Shown: piece by piece, positions 7,956 through 16,489 of the stretch
Numbering within the stretch: position 1 is the first letter of the stretch
Layout of the letters: each line of letters starts with the position of its first letter
The notes under the pieces: model-generated
What the model was told of the DNA's origin: nothing
The model's input: only the letters and a program-made list of their open reading frames with translations
The model's database searches: none
Origin: Melastoma dodecandrum
Taxonomy: Eukaryota > Streptophyta > Magnoliopsida > Myrtales > Melastomataceae
DNA length: 64,000 nt
Direction of reading: 5' to 3'
NCBI GenBank assembly: GCA_029817715.1
Contig: JARUPY010000281.1
Coordinates: 124,001 to 188,000, forward strand
Program-made: the position numbers and the translations under genes

Positions 7956-8767
7956 GCGGCCTTCCTTCCGAACAGCATGCCCATGATGCCCTTCTTGTCG
8001 CGGGGGATCGTCACGTCGAGGGTCTCGCCGCGCAGGCGCCGCGCCGCGTCCATATAGGCCTTGGCGGGGGCGCTCGCCGGGTTGTTCAGCGTCACGGGGG
8101 CGCCCACGTTCGAGGCCCGCAGCACGTCCTGCGATTCGGGGATGATGCCGAGCAGCGGGATCGACAGGATCTCGAGCACGTCCTCGGTCTTGAGCATGTC
8201 GCCGCGCTGGGCGCGGGCCGGGTCGTAGCGGGTGAGGAGCAGGAGTTTCTCCATCCACTCGCCCCGCTCGGCCTTCACGGTCTTGGAGTCGAGCAGGCCG
8301 ATGATCCGGTCGCTGTCGCGCACCGAGGACACTTCGGGGTTGGTGACGATGACGGCGAGGTCGGCGTGGCGCATGGCGAGCTGGGCGCCGCGCTCGATGC
8401 CGGCGGGGCTGTCGCAGATCACCCAGTCGAAGCGCTGGCGCAGTTCCTCGATGACGCGGAACACCCCCTCCTCGGTCAGCGCGTCCTTGTCGCGCGTCTG
8501 CGAGGCGGGCAGCAGGTAGAGCGTCTCGCAGCGCTTGTCGCGGATCAGCGCCTGGCTGAGGTTGGCGTGGCCTTGGATGACGTTGACGAGATCGTAGACC
8601 ACCCGGCGCTCGGCCCCGAGGATGAGGTCGAGGTTGCGCAGCCCGACGTCGAAGTCCACCACGACCACGTTCTGCCCGCCCTGCGCCAGAGCGGCCCCGA
8701 TGGCGGCCGTCGACGTGGTCTTGCCGACGCCGCCCTTGCCCGATGTCACCACGACGACCTGCGACAT
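7952..8767 (-). CDS. minD: Septum site-determining ATPase MinD
   Basis: A 271-residue deviant Walker-A ATPase. The P-loop is at residues 10-17 (SGKGGVGKTT, signature lysine present), followed by VVVVDFDVGLRNLDLILG (switch I), VICDSPAGIERGA (switch II) and a C-terminal amphipathic membrane helix ending MGMLFGRKAA. MinD recruits MinC to the membrane and is stimulated by MinE. An AGGAGG about 9 bases before the ATG supports this start; the longer open frame is not needed. The gene follows minC by 28 bp. Confidence 0.98.
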   Translation of the reverse strand: MSQVVVVTSGKGGVGKTTSTAAIGAALAQGGQNVVVVDFDVGLRNLDLILGAERRVVYDLVNVIQGHANLSQALIRDKRCETLYLLPASQTRDKDALTEEGVFRVIEELRQRFDWVICDSPAGIERGAQLAMRHADLAVIVTNPEVSSVRDSDRIIGLLDSKTVKAERGEWMEKLLLLTRYDPARAQRGDMLKTEDVLEILSIPLLGIIPESQDVLRASNVGAPVTLNNPASAPAKAYMDAARRLRGETLDVTIPRDKKGIMGMLFGRKAA

Positions 8768-8795
8768 GCCCCTGCCTCCTTGAAATTCCATGTGA

Positions 8796-9539
8796 TCAGT
8801 CCAGGCCCGCGATGACGAGCGTGTCGCCGCTGGTCCAGGCCTGGATGGCCCGGCCGCGCAGCTTCGCGTCCATCTCGTCCGCCGTCTTGTAGATGCCGTC
8901 GATCGCCAACAGCTCCGCATGGAGCTTCGAGCAGAAGATCCGTCCGTCCTTGTGGGCGAAACCCGCCATGGCGCGCCCGCGCAGCGTGCCGTAGATATGG
9001 ATCGAGCCGCCCGCCATCACTTCGGCGCCCGACGCCACCGACCCCAGGATGGTGACGTCGCCCTCCGCGAAGGTGATCGACTGGCCGGACCGCACCGGCT
9101 TGTCGATGATGAGCGACGGGATGCTCCTGGCCGGCTGGGCCGCGATGGCGGCCGCCAGCGTCGCGGCATCGGGGGCCGGGCTCGCCGCCTCGACGGGCGG
9201 GACGGGCGGCGCCGAGGCCGGCCGGCCGTCCGTCACGACGGGCGGCAGCCGGGCGACGTCGGCGCCCAGGACCTTGGGATCCGCGCCCTCGATCGCCATG
9301 ACGCGGATGTTGCGCCCCTGCAGCTTGTCGATGACGTGCAGGAGCTGGTCGCTCTCGCCCGGCATGGCGCTGAGGTCCGCCACGACCGGGCGGCTGGTGA
9401 AGTAACCCGGCGAGCGGCCGAGCAGGTCGTCGAGACCGATCAGCCAGGCGTCGATGGGGGGTTCGGGCCGCAGCACCAACGCCATGAGCGAGCGGCCGCG
9501 GAACCGGACAGGGGTGGAGGGGGTGGCGGAAGCCGTCAT
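8796..9539 (-). CDS. minC: Septum formation inhibitor MinC
   Basis: A 247-residue inhibitor of FtsZ assembly. The N-terminal FtsZ-binding domain contains RFRGRSLMALVLRPEPPIDAW; a Pro/Ala-rich linker (about 115-150) leads to the C-terminal beta-helix with IVDKPVRSGQSI-like start, GDVTILGSVASGAEVMAGG and HIYGTLRGRAMAGF, which binds MinD. I chose the ATG at 9539 (MTASATPSTP); an upstream TTG extends the frame by 13 codons but is unnecessary. It is the first gene of minC-minD-minE. Confidence 0.95.
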   Translation of the reverse strand: MTASATPSTPVRFRGRSLMALVLRPEPPIDAWLIGLDDLLGRSPGYFTSRPVVADLSAMPGESDQLLHVIDKLQGRNIRVMAIEGADPKVLGADVARLPPVVTDGRPASAPPVPPVEAASPAPDAATLAAAIAAQPARSIPSLIIDKPVRSGQSITFAEGDVTILGSVASGAEVMAGGSIHIYGTLRGRAMAGFAHKDGRIFCSKLHAELLAIDGIYKTADEMDAKLRGRAIQAWTSGDTLVIAGLD

Positions 9540-9694
9540 GCCGCTTAACGATCCTTTAATGGGCCGATCTGACGCCAAGGCGGTTAACAGACCGTTAAAA
9601 GTGGTTAACGCTTATCGCGAAGCCGCGGCTTTTCAAGCGGCACGGCGCCCGGCCGGCCCGGCGGGACGCGATCGCACCGCCGCGGGGGAGCGTC

Positions 9695-10072
9695 ATGAGG
9701 GTCATCCGCATCGTAGCCAACATCGCCACCGACCGGATCGATGAGGCCCGCGCCTTCTACGGCGGCATCCTGGGCCTGCGGGTCGCCATGGACCAGGGCT
9801 GGATCCTGACCTTCGCGGGAGAGGCCCCGCCCGGGGACGAGGCCCCGCCGCCGGCGCAGATCAGCATCGCCCGCGAGGGCGGCGGCGGAGCGCCCGTCCC
9901 GGATCTGTCGATCGAGGTCGACGACCTCGCCGAGGTCCGGCGCAGGATCGCGGCGGCGGGCATCGCCCTCGCCTAAGGGCCGGTCGTCGAGCCCTGGGGC
10001 GTCGAGCGGCTCTTCGTGCGCGACCCCTTCGGCCGCCTCGTCAACATCCTGAGCCACGCCCACCCCGGCTGA
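9695..10072 (+). pseudogene. VOC/glyoxalase-family protein with in-frame stop
   Basis: The frame starts at ATG 9695 and shows a VOC half: RIVANIATDRIDEARAFYGG, LGLRVAMDQGWILTFAG, then DLSIEVDDLAEVRRRIAAAG. A TAA at 9974-9976 interrupts it after IALA. The same frame then continues with GPVVEPWGVERLFVRDPFGR LVNILSH-type C-terminal residues to a TGA at 10070-10072, which is the conserved end of this fold. Thus one nonsense codon (probably from a tyrosine TAC/TAT) removes the last strand and a metal-ligand region. Without it the protein would be 125 residues, normal for single-domain VOC proteins. Confidence 0.8.
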
Positions 10073-10170
10073 GGACGTCGAGGGCCGGTCGGGCGACGGC
10101 TTGCCCGGCCGGCGCCGCCGTGCTGGTGTGGGTCGCTGATCCCGCGGCGGGCGCGGATCGGGAGGACGCG

Positions 10171-10419
10171 TTGGACCCGAAGATCGACCGGAGGGCGCGC
10201 TGGGCGGGGCTCGCGCTCTGCCTCGCCGTCTGCCTCCTGGCCTATTGTCGCGCCATCCCCCTGGCCTACGGCATGGCGGCCTCCTGCGGCATCCCGCTGA
10301 TCTGGGCGCTCGACGCCTACCGGGCGCAGCGCCGGCTCATGTTCCTGGCGGCCGCCACGCTGTTGATGCTCACCGCCCTTCCGCTGCTCCGCCTCGCGCG
10401 GGCGGCGGGCGGCTTCTGA
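10171..10419 (+). CDS. Small hypothetical membrane protein
   Basis: An 82-residue protein with two hydrophobic helices (about 12-28 and 30-48 with the charged break DAYRAQRR after them) and a third short one near the end. I place the start at TTG 10171 because GGGAGG sits 5-6 bases upstream; an upstream in-frame GTG at 10120 gives 99 residues. The next gene follows 12 bp later and may be co-transcribed. No family recognised. Confidence 0.55.
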   Translation: MDPKIDRRARWAGLALCLAVCLLAYCRAIPLAYGMAASCGIPLIWALDAYRAQRRLMFLAAATLLMLTALPLLRLARAAGGF

Positions 10420-10431
10420 CGAAGGACGAGG

Positions 10432-10626
10432 ATGACCAAGACCATCGAGACCGCCCGGGCCCGGGCGGAAGCCCGGTTCAAGACGCCCGAAACCGAGACC
10501 GAGGCGGCCCGCGCCGAGCGGGAACTGCGCGAGAAGACCGACAGGCTGCGGGCCGAACGCCTCGCCCGGGAGGCGCTGAAACGGAAGGGGGCCGAGATCC
10601 GGGCGGGCCGGCGCCGCGACGGCTGA
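10432..10626 (+). CDS. Small charged helical protein, unknown
   Basis: A 64-residue, strongly charged, Ala/Arg/Glu-rich protein beginning MTKTIETARARAEARFK, with an AGGACGAGG ribosome site just upstream. It is predicted to be one long helix or coiled coil. Similar short ARAEA.FK proteins are common as hypotheticals in Methylobacterium-like genomes (from memory, not searched). It follows the small membrane protein by 12 bp. Confidence 0.6.
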   Translation: MTKTIETARARAEARFKTPETETEAARAERELREKTDRLRAERLAREALKRKGAEIRAGRRRDG

Positions 10627-10761
10627 CGGGCCCCCGCGAAGGCACCCCGCGCGCCAACGCTCTCTTCACCACGCCCGCCGACGCGCCCCGCGCCCTAACG
10701 CGCGATCAAGACCTCGGGCTCCATAAAGGCCGGACCCAACCGGACCTCGTGGACCAAGCCC

Positions 10762-11712
10762 ATGGCGCATTCGACCTTCCGCCTCGTCACACGCAGCGAC
10801 TTCGACGGACTCGTCTGCGGCATGTTGCTGCGCGAGCTGAACATGATCGACGAGATCAAGTTCGTTCATCCCAAGGACATGCAGGACGGTACCGTGCCGA
10901 TCACGGACCGCGACATCGTCACCAACCTGCCCTACGTGCCGGGCTGCCACCTCACCTTCGACCACCACGCGAGCGAGATCGCCCGCAAGGGGGGCCGCGC
11001 CTTCCCCAACCACGTCATCGACCCCGCGGCGCCCTCGGCGGCGCGGGTGGTCTTCGACCATTACGGCGGGTCCGCCGCCTTTCCGGGGATCGCCCCGGAC
11101 CTCATGGCGGCGGTCGACAAGGCCGATTCCGCGCAGTTCACCCGGGACGAGATCCTCGATCCCCAGGGCTGGGTGCTGCTCAACTACCTCATGGATTCGC
11201 GCACCGGCCTCGGCCGCTTCCGCGACTTCCGCATCTCGAACTACGACCTCATGATGCAGCTGATCGAGCGCTGCCGCGACCTGCCCGTCGAGGCGGTGCT
11301 GGCGCTGCCGGACGTCGCCGAGCGCGTCGACCTCTACAGGGCGCATCGCGAGCGTTTCGAGGACCAGATCCGCCGCTGCACGACGGTGCACGGCAAGCTG
11401 GCGCTCATCGATCTCAGGGGCGAGGAGACGATCTTCGCCGGCAACCGCTTCATGATCTACGCGCTCTTCCCCGATTGCGACATCTCCGCCCACGTCATGT
11501 GGGGCCTCAAGGGGCAGAACACGGTCTTCGCGGTCGGCAAATCCATCCTCGACCGGGGCTCGCCGGTCGATGTCGGCGCCGTCTGCCTCGCCTACGGCGG
11601 CGGCGGCCACCGGGCGGCCGGCACCTGCCAGGTCGCCAATGCGCGGGCCGAGGCCGTCAGGGGCGAGATGATCGCCCTGCTCAACGGCGGGCCGCTGCGG
11701 GCCGCCGCCTGA
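10762..11712 (+). CDS. DHH-family phosphoesterase (exopolyphosphatase-like)
   Basis: A 316-residue protein of the DHH/DHHA1 superfamily. The N-terminal domain carries RSDFDGLVCGML (first metal site), DRDIVTNLPY and LTFDHHASE (the DHH motif, about 70-72). The C-terminal DHHA1 domain has the glycine-rich signature YGGGGHRAAGTC (about 279-290). Such proteins cleave phosphodiester or phosphoanhydride bonds; relatives act on oligoribonucleotides, cyclic dinucleotide products or polyphosphate. The exact substrate is not evident. It stands alone, with only a weak ribosome site. Confidence 0.88.
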   Translation: MAHSTFRLVTRSDFDGLVCGMLLRELNMIDEIKFVHPKDMQDGTVPITDRDIVTNLPYVPGCHLTFDHHASEIARKGGRAFPNHVIDPAAPSAARVVFDHYGGSAAFPGIAPDLMAAVDKADSAQFTRDEILDPQGWVLLNYLMDSRTGLGRFRDFRISNYDLMMQLIERCRDLPVEAVLALPDVAERVDLYRAHRERFEDQIRRCTTVHGKLALIDLRGEETIFAGNRFMIYALFPDCDISAHVMWGLKGQNTVFAVGKSILDRGSPVDVGAVCLAYGGGGHRAAGTCQVANARAEAVRGEMIALLNGGPLRAAA

Positions 11713-11728
11713 CGCGCCCCGCGATCCC

Positions 11729-12652
11729 GTGCTAGACGGCGAGGCGCCCCCCAAGCCCCCCGCCCGCGCCGGATCCCGATTGCCCGCCCTCCGCCTCGCC
11801 CCGCTGCTCGCCGCCCTGCTCTGCCTCGCGCCCCCGGCCGGAGCGGGGCCGGCTGCCGCCGGAGCGGGGCCGTCCGCGGTGCCCGAGGTCTTCGTCCCCA
11901 GCCTGTGGGACCCGGCCTCGCCGCCGCACAAGCCCGACGCGGCGGCGCTGAAGCCCCTGTTGATCGTCACCGGCCAGGACGACCCGCCCTTCGCCTTCGC
12001 GCTGGCGGACGGCACGCCGGCGGGCTTCGGACGTCGACCTCGCCCGAGGCGCTCTGCGACGAGCTCAAGGTCACCTGCACCGTGCAGGCGCGGCGCTGGG
12101 ACACGATCCTGCCGGCTATCCAGGCGGGGGCCGGCGACGCCGCCGTGGCCTCGGTCTCCATTTTCGGCGGCGAACCTGCGCCTCGTGGACTTCACGGCCC
12201 CCTATTACCGCACGCCGGCCCGCTTCGTGGCCCCGCTCGCCGCCAGGACCGGCGATGTGTCGCCCGAGGGCCTGCGGGGCCGGCGCGTCGGGGTCGAGGG
12301 CGGGACGGCCCACGAAGCCTATCTCAAGGCCTTCTTCCCCGCCGCCGTGCCGGTCGCCTTCGGCTCGCAGGCGGACCTGCGCGCCGCGCTGGTCGCCGGC
12401 AAGCTCGATCTCGCCTTCGGGGACGGCATCGGCTTCGCGGGGTGGCTGAACGGACCCGTGGGCGGGGCCTGCTGCGCCTTCGCGGGCGGGCCCTACACGG
12501 AGGCGCATTTCTTCGGCGAGGGCGCCGGCATCGCGGTGCGCCAGGGCCGCGAGCCCTTGCGCATCGCGCTCGACTACGCGCTCTGGAAGCTCGCCCAGGA
12601 CGGCACCTACGCGGACCTGTGGCTGAAATATTTCCCGGTCTCGCCCTATTGA
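11729..12652 (+). pseudogene. Periplasmic amino-acid-type solute-binding protein, three frame changes
   Basis: A family 3 substrate-binding protein of an ABC importer. A GTG/TTG start gives a signal-like stretch (LRLAPLLAALLCLAPPAGAG), then LLIVTGQDDPPFAFALADGT. The middle of the domain (ALCDELKVTCTVQARRWDTI and LPAIQAGAGDAAVAS) reads in another frame; the rest (LRLVDFTAPYYRTPARFVAP, GRRVGVEGGTAHEAYLKAF, LWKLAQDGTYADLWLKYF) returns to the first frame. This needs three single-base insertions: near 12029 (GG), 12043-12045 (CCC) and 12161-12164 (TTTT). Removing one base at each gives one continuous protein. No permease or ATPase gene is adjacent. Either a decayed gene or sequencing error. Confidence 0.75.
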
Positions 12653-12674
12653 AGCGCGCCGCGCATCGACGGGC

Positions 12675-13316
12675 TCACGAGAAGGCCGCGAAGTCCTCGG
12701 GGCTCAGCGGCCGGTTCCCGGCGAAGACGCGGTTCTCGTGCCGCCCGCTCTCGCCGAAGACCAAGAGGCTCGCCCCCGCCTCGTCCCGGTAGGCGAGCGA
12801 CCAGGTCACGACGTCGCCCTCGACGTTGGAACTCCTGTGATGGAGCGCGCCGCTCCTCGCCCGGCAGGGCCGGTAGCGAAGACTGCCGGCCATCGCCGAC
12901 ACGGGCGCGACGCTCGGGGGCCGGGACAGGAGCGCGGACGGCGCCAGCACGTCGAGGATCTCGGCCCGCGCCTCGCCCTCCCGGCGGGACGGCCCGACAT
13001 CGGGTCCGGTCACGACCCGCGCCCTGACCAGCCGGAAGCCGGCGAGGTCCTCGGGATGGTCGTCGTATCCGTTCTGCAGGGCGTCGACGGGATCGAAGGC
13101 GAACCAGAATGGTGCGCCGCGCTCGGCCACGAAGGGATAGCGCAGCCGCACGGTCACGAGGGACCCGGCGGCCGGGGCGGCCGCGAGGCCCGCGGGGTGG
13201 TCGCCGTCGACCACCGTCACGCAGTCGCCGAACCCCGCCAGGGCCGCCCAGGCCTGGCCGGAGCGGGTCGGCGGCCCGGGAGCGTAGCCGCAGATACAGC
13301 GCCCGAAAGAGATCAC
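12675..13316 (-). CDS. Unknown 213-residue protein, paralogue of 17628-18269
   Basis: Starts at GTG 13316 (VISFGRCICGYAPGPP) and ends at 12675. The start is fixed by its in-window paralogue of identical length, which begins MISFGRCVCGHEPKPP. Shared blocks include the N-terminal C-x-C, QAWAALAGFGDCVTV, RYPFVAERGAPFWF, NGYDDHPEDLAGFRLVRARV, LDVLAPSALLS, HRSSNVEGDVVTWSLAYRDE and the C-terminal FAGNRPLSPED. No signal peptide and no TM. No known family or catalytic motif recognised. It is followed (convergent) by the frameshifted solute-binding gene. Confidence 0.7.
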   Translation of the reverse strand: MISFGRCICGYAPGPPTRSGQAWAALAGFGDCVTVVDGDHPAGLAAAPAAGSLVTVRLRYPFVAERGAPFWFAFDPVDALQNGYDDHPEDLAGFRLVRARVVTGPDVGPSRREGEARAEILDVLAPSALLSRPPSVAPVSAMAGSLRYRPCRARSGALHHRSSNVEGDVVTWSLAYRDEAGASLLVFGESGRHENRVFAGNRPLSPEDFAAFS

Positions 13317-13512
13317 GTCGGCCCTCCCGCGACGATTCGCCGCCGATGGTCGGTCGACCGCGAGGGTGCGGCACCCTCGCCGGCCCGCGAGAGCGACAGA
13401 GCAGCGGCGCCGGCGGGCCGCATCATCGAAACGCACGATGCGGGCGCGCATCGCTACCCGCAGGCCACCCAGGCCGCGGACCTCGCCGCCCCGGGCCGGC
13501 GGTGCCCAAAGC

Positions 13513-14463
13513 TCATCGCGCGGGCGCGGCGGAGTCCCGGGGAGCCGTCCAGGGAATCGCATCGGCGGGCGCCTCGGCGGGCGCGTCGGGCGGCAGCACG
13601 GCCATGTTGAAGTCGCCCTGCTGCGCGACCGGCCGGACGCGCACGCAGACCGTGACGACGGGCGCGCCCTCCGGCATCGTGCCGTGCCGCTCCAGGAAGG
13701 GGTCGCCTTCCATGGCGTAGTCGGGCCGGTCCCGGAACCAGCCGTCGAAGATCGCCCGGTAGCCGTCGCCGACCGCGCCGGGCGTGACCGCGACCGTCGC
13801 CCAGAGGCCGGCGGGGCTCTCCAGCAGTTCGAAGCCGTCGTCGGCCAGATCCTCCGGCAGCACGGCGTCGTCGTCGACCACAACCGCGCAGTCGTGCCGG
13901 ATGCGGGCGGGCGGCGTGACGCGCGGGTCGTCGTAGGTGAAGCCCAGGCGCGGGCGATCGCGGAGCCGGGCCGGCAGGCGGGCCATGACGTCGGCCCATT
14001 GCGCCCGCGTGAGGTGGCGGGGCCCGAGATAGCGCCGGGCGAAGCAGCGCTGGGCCGGGAAGCGCTCCAGGCGCACGCCCTCGCCGGACACGGGAACGAT
14101 CTCGGCCTGGGCCTTCCGGCGCCAGCGGGCCGGGGCGAGACCGTGGTGCTTGGTGAAGGCCTTGTTGAACGTCGCCTGCCGGGCGTAGCCGAAGTCCGTG
14201 GCCACGACCTCGATCGGTTCCCTGCTGTAGCGCAGGCGGCTCGCCGCATGCATGAGGACGAGGCTGCGGCCGTAGTCCTGCGGGCTCATCCCGACCTGGT
14301 CGCTGAACAGCCGCACGAAGTAGAAGACCGACAGGCCGACCCGCGCCGCCACCTCGGCCGTCTCGGGCAGCGGCGTCTGCTCGTTTTCCAGGATGCGCAT
14401 GGCGTGGCGGATGCGGCGGTCGATGCGGCCGGTCGACCGCGGGGTCTGATCACGCTCGGTCAT
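13513..14463 (-). CDS. AraC-family regulator with GyrI-like effector domain
   Basis: A 316-residue regulator of Rob/SoxS-plus-GyrI architecture. N-terminal double HTH (about 20-120): IRHAMRILENEQTPLPETAE, VAARVGLSVFYFVRLFSDQV, FGYARQATFNKAFTKHHGLA. The C-terminal 160 residues form a GyrI-like (AraC_E_bind) small-molecule domain starting at RLERFPAQRCFARRYLG and including DGYRAIFDGWFRDRPDY. Start chosen at ATG 14463, with GGAG about 8 bases upstream. The unknown 213-residue gene lies 196 bp downstream on the same strand; co-regulation is possible but not shown. Confidence 0.87.
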   Translation of the reverse strand: MTERDQTPRSTGRIDRRIRHAMRILENEQTPLPETAEVAARVGLSVFYFVRLFSDQVGMSPQDYGRSLVLMHAASRLRYSREPIEVVATDFGYARQATFNKAFTKHHGLAPARWRRKAQAEIVPVSGEGVRLERFPAQRCFARRYLGPRHLTRAQWADVMARLPARLRDRPRLGFTYDDPRVTPPARIRHDCAVVVDDDAVLPEDLADDGFELLESPAGLWATVAVTPGAVGDGYRAIFDGWFRDRPDYAMEGDPFLERHGTMPEGAPVVTVCVRVRPVAQQGDFNMAVLPPDAPAEAPADAIPWTAPRDSAAPAR

Positions 14464-14759
14464 CGTCTCGTCTCCGCGCCTCGGCCTGCGCAAAATTAAT
14501 CCCCCGGTGGCAAGCGTGGAGAAACAATCGTTGTAAAGGTTATGATAGGTTCATATCAGCGCGTGCCACAGGGGCGCGCAGCCACAGCCACGGTGCGGTC
14601 CATGATCGGCGAAGGACAATCTTCGGCTCGTCACAGGCGGGCCGCGCACGATGATTGACGCTGGCCGGGCGTACAGCCTGGGCCCTTCGGCCGCCGGGGC
14701 GACGCCGCCAAGCGGGACGTGACGATCTCGCAGATCTTGATCGACGGGGAGGCGGTGAA

Positions 14760-15419
14760 TTGGACGTCAGCTATGGTTGCCGTACCGGCGCGGAGGATGG
14801 AGCGGCCGGGAACCAGGACGAGATCGCACGACACCCCGTCGGACCGGAGACCATGCCGGAGCCATCGGACGACGCGACCTCTTGCCCCGACCTGCGGGAG
14901 GCGCGTTTGGCCGGCCAGCTCAGCGCCTTCGCCGATGAGTTGATCACCGCTGCCAGAAACCTCGCGCGATTGTCCGATCGCCTGGACGCCATGCCGTTGG
15001 CCGATGCGGAAGCCTCGTACCGGCACGTGATCCGCACCCTGCTCAAGACACTGAACCACGCCGCCGACAGCGAGACCGTCACCTGCGGCCGCAAGTCGTC
15101 GGTCAGGCTCTGCGTCGAGACCTATATCGACCGGAATCTGTCGTCGAAGACGATCAAGCCGGAAAGGATCTATAAGGAACTGGAGATACCGCGCTCCTCG
15201 CTGTACAAGGCTTTTTCGGGCAGCGGCGGCGTCGCGAAATACATCCAGGACCGAAGGTTGGACGTGGCCAAGGCATTGCTCGCCCACCCCGAAGAGCACC
15301 GCTCCTTGAACGAGATCGCCGATTCCCTGGGGTTCGAGTCGGGCGCTCATTTCTCGAAGGCGTTCCGACGCCGCTTCGGATGTGCGCCGCGGAATCTGAG
15401 GAAGAAAGCCGTCTCCTAA
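14760..15419 (+). CDS. AraC-family regulator, C-terminal HTH
   Basis: A regulator of about 219 residues with the AraC HTH at the C-terminus: IYKELEIPRSSLYKAFSGSG, KYIQDRRLDVAKALLAHPEE, EIADSLGFESGAHFSKAFRR RFG. The N-terminal part is a short helical segment without a recognisable cupin. I place the start at TTG 14760 because GGGGAGG lies 7 bases upstream; an ATG at 14853 would give 188 residues. Its TAA overlaps the first codons of the RTX fragment frame that follows, an abrupt junction suggesting a recombination point. Confidence 0.8.
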   Translation: MDVSYGCRTGAEDGAAGNQDEIARHPVGPETMPEPSDDATSCPDLREARLAGQLSAFADELITAARNLARLSDRLDAMPLADAEASYRHVIRTLLKTLNHAADSETVTCGRKSSVRLCVETYIDRNLSSKTIKPERIYKELEIPRSSLYKAFSGSGGVAKYIQDRRLDVAKALLAHPEEHRSLNEIADSLGFESGAHFSKAFRRRFGCAPRNLRKKAVS

Positions 15420-16047
15420 CCTGCTCTACGGGTCCGAGGATGCGGACACGATCGGAGCCGGCAACGGCAACAACACGATCATCGGCGGCACCGGGAGCGG
15501 CCTGCTCGACAGCAACGACGGGGCGGACAGCATCACGGCGGGATCCGGCAACGACCTCGTGCTCGGCAAACAGGGCGACGACACGCTTTACGGTGGCTTT
15601 GGCAACGACACGTTGGCGGGCGGCCAGGGCAACGACGTGCTGATCGGGGGCCAGGGCGACGACGTGCTCTACGGCAACGAGGGTCTCAATACCTTCGCGT
15701 TCAATCCCGGCGACATGGACTTCAAGTCCGGCACGAGCACGGGCGACACCGTGATGGATTGCGTCGCCGGCACGAGCGGCATCGACTTCGCCTCCGGCCC
15801 GGCCGGCACCGCGGCGAACTTCGGCGCGACCTCGACGACCAGCACCGATTTCGGCGCCATCCAGGCCGCCGCACAGGCGCTGATCGACGGCGGCGACGCC
15901 TATGCCTTCGTGGCGGACGGGGTCGACGGCGTCCTGTTCACGACAGGCGGCACGGGCGCGACCATCACGGAGGCCGAGAAGCGCGCCGGCGCCGCCACGG
16001 CGGGGGCGGCGAGGGCCACCGATATCGCCCACGGCGCGGTGGCGTAG
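15418..16047 (+). pseudogene. RTX-type calcium-binding repeat protein, 5'-truncated fragment
   Basis: The frame is open from just after 15397 to TAG at 16047 and begins directly with nonapeptide repeats: GSEDADTIGAGNGNNTIIGG, GGADS-like, GSGNDLVLGKQGDDTLYGG, GFGNDTLAGGQGNDVLIGG. A C-terminal non-repeat part follows (NTFAFNPGDMDF, GTAANFGATSTTSTDFGAIQ, AYAFVADGVDGVLFTTGG), typical of the end of secreted RTX proteins that use a type I secretion signal. No start codon, ribosome site or N-terminal domain precedes the repeats; a GTG at 15559 is only a formal start. Most likely the 3' part of a larger secreted protein that lost its front. The fragment does not show which enzyme or adhesin it came from. 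Confidence 0.75.
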
Positions 16048-16097
16048 GGCCCCAGCGCGGTTGGGACGGCTCCCGCGCGGGGCAGCCCTGCCGCGCT

Positions 16098-16451
16098 TCA
16101 GCGGTAGAAGGCCGTGAGCCCCAGTCCCTTCAGCGTCTCCTTCTGCAGGGCGCACCAGCGCCGGGCACCGGTGGCGTCGACCTCCCGGCCCCGGCGCAGC
16201 ACTTCACCGGCCAGGCGGTCGCCGAAGGCCCGTTTGCCGATCGAAGTCTCTCCCACCTCCGCCTCGGCCTTGGCGTAGCGGCCGACGAGTTCGACGTCGA
16301 TCCGGTCGAAGGCCGGACAGGTGGAGCCCACGAAGAACAGCAAACTCACCGCCCGCGCGAGGCCCGAGGCTTTGGCATCGGCCTCCCGCGCGACGCCGGC
16401 CAGAGGGGATAGCACGACCAGCCCCGCAGCCACCCATACGACAGCCCGCAT
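16098..16451 (-). CDS. Small secreted protein, unknown
   Basis: A 117-residue protein with a signal peptide (MRAVVWVAAGLVVLSPLAGV, cleavage near AREADA). The mature part is helical with two cysteines (TCPAFD and RWCALQ) that could pair. AGGAGG lies 8 bases before ATG 16451, which decides the start over the ATG two codons upstream. Export to the periplasm is likely; no family recognised. Confidence 0.65.
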   Translation of the reverse strand: MRAVVWVAAGLVVLSPLAGVAREADAKASGLARAVSLLFFVGSTCPAFDRIDVELVGRYAKAEAEVGETSIGKRAFGDRLAGEVLRRGREVDATGARRWCALQKETLKGLGLTAFYR

Positions 16452-16489
16452 CCGCATTCCCTCCTCACAGCCGACGAGCCCACGCTGTT

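Noticed and set aside
9974..9976. Recoded stop in the VOC gene
   Set aside because: The codon is TAA; selenocysteine insertion needs TGA, so the nearby tRNA-Sec does not explain it.
15418..16047. RTX toxin
   Set aside because: Only calcium-binding repeats and a secretion-type end are present. No toxin domain is visible, and such repeats occur in many enzymes and surface proteins.
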